DNA of 36,968 bases from Anaerolineales bacterium. GTDB taxonomy: Bacteria; Chloroflexota; Anaerolineae; Anaerolineales; UBA4823. This document shows, one piece after another, positions 36,849 to 36,968 of this stretch. The notes below the pieces were generated by a model. It did no database searches and was not told the DNA's origin. It saw only the letters and a program-made list of their open reading frames with translations. Position numbers and translations under genes: made by a program. The DNA is taken from positions 1 to 36,968 of the forward strand of contig JAFGBV010000235.1 of assembly GCA_016932955.1 (NCBI GenBank). The letters run 5' to 3'. Every line of letters begins with the position of its first letter. Position 1 is the first letter of the stretch.

Positions 36849-36968
36849 TCACACAGCCCCATGATCCCACGGTTCCAGGGTGCATTTTGCCAGTAGTTCA
36901 GGTACATTGATTAGAAAGGTATTGGCCATCAGGTTACAACCAACACCAGCCCGCTTCGTATAAAATAA
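36849..36968 (-). CDS. Possible C-terminal end of a protein entering from the right edge
   Basis: An open frame of 39 codons plus TGA, without start in the window, encodes a peptide containing MANTFLINVPELLAKCTL and ending EPWDHGAV. I do not recognise it. A second minus-strand frame here is also open for a similar length and ends inside repeat copy 2, so chance cannot be excluded. Nothing else was seen between 36814 and the edge. Confidence 0.25.
   Translation of the reverse strand, partial: LFYTKRAGVGCNLMANTFLINVPELLAKCTLEPWDHGAV

Overview
The window looks like chromosomal DNA of an uncultured or little-studied bacterium, most likely a Chloroflexota of the Anaerolineae type. This is an inference from gene content: a BTAD/ATPase/TPR regulator, very large soluble multi-GAF histidine kinases, big multidomain exported proteins with PPC and Ig-like domains, and a spectinomycin-phosphotransferase-like APH. 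There is no rRNA or ribosomal protein to confirm it. Nearly all genes have clear GGAGG-type ribosome binding sites.

Region 1 (1-3869, minus strand): the start of an exported or membrane protein runs off the left edge, preceded by a 1215-residue BTAD/AAA/TPR transcriptional regulator with an extra helix-turn-helix at its C-terminus. Region 2 (3978-18962, plus strand) is the most unusual part. It is one tightly packed eight-gene operon: a small MerR/excisionase-type HTH protein, an SPFH/band-7-like coiled-coil protein, an unrecognised 385-residue protein, a kinase joining two S1 RNA-binding domains to a receiver, a GAF-like region and a histidine kinase, a receiver/about seven GAF/histidine kinase giant, a receiver fused to an APH-fold kinase, a P-loop ATPase with a probable winged-helix tail, and a class A penicillin-binding protein of the PBP1C type. 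Adjacent genes overlap by 4 bases or lie within about 35 bases. No sensor in it has a membrane segment, so it reads as a cytosolic multi-component phosphosignalling system whose last gene acts on the cell wall. Its promoter contains a perfect palindrome between -35 and -10.

Region 3 (18990-32619, minus strand): a 2020-residue alpha-2-macroglobulin lipoprotein with an intact thioester motif lies convergent to the PBP1C-type gene. Upstream of it are a Cys-rich small protein, an APH family kinase broken by a one-base frameshift, a DoxX-like membrane protein, an exported M23 peptidase mosaic, and an ABC-F ATPase. The ABC-F leader carries an extended -10 promoter, a five-codon upstream ORF with a perfect Shine-Dalgarno, a candidate antiterminator and a textbook intrinsic terminator. 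This looks like antibiotic- or stall-induced transcription attenuation.

Region 4 (32784-36968): a PaiA-like GNAT acetyltransferase diverges from the ABC-F gene and is convergent with pyruvate kinase. Then comes a small graveyard of two transposase C-terminal remnants and a 50-base repeat, a CrtI/CrtISO-like FAD oxidoreductase with a TTG start, a long perfect-arm hairpin, a second copy of the 50-base repeat, and a short open frame that runs off the right edge. No tRNA, rRNA, CRISPR array or complete insertion sequence was seen.
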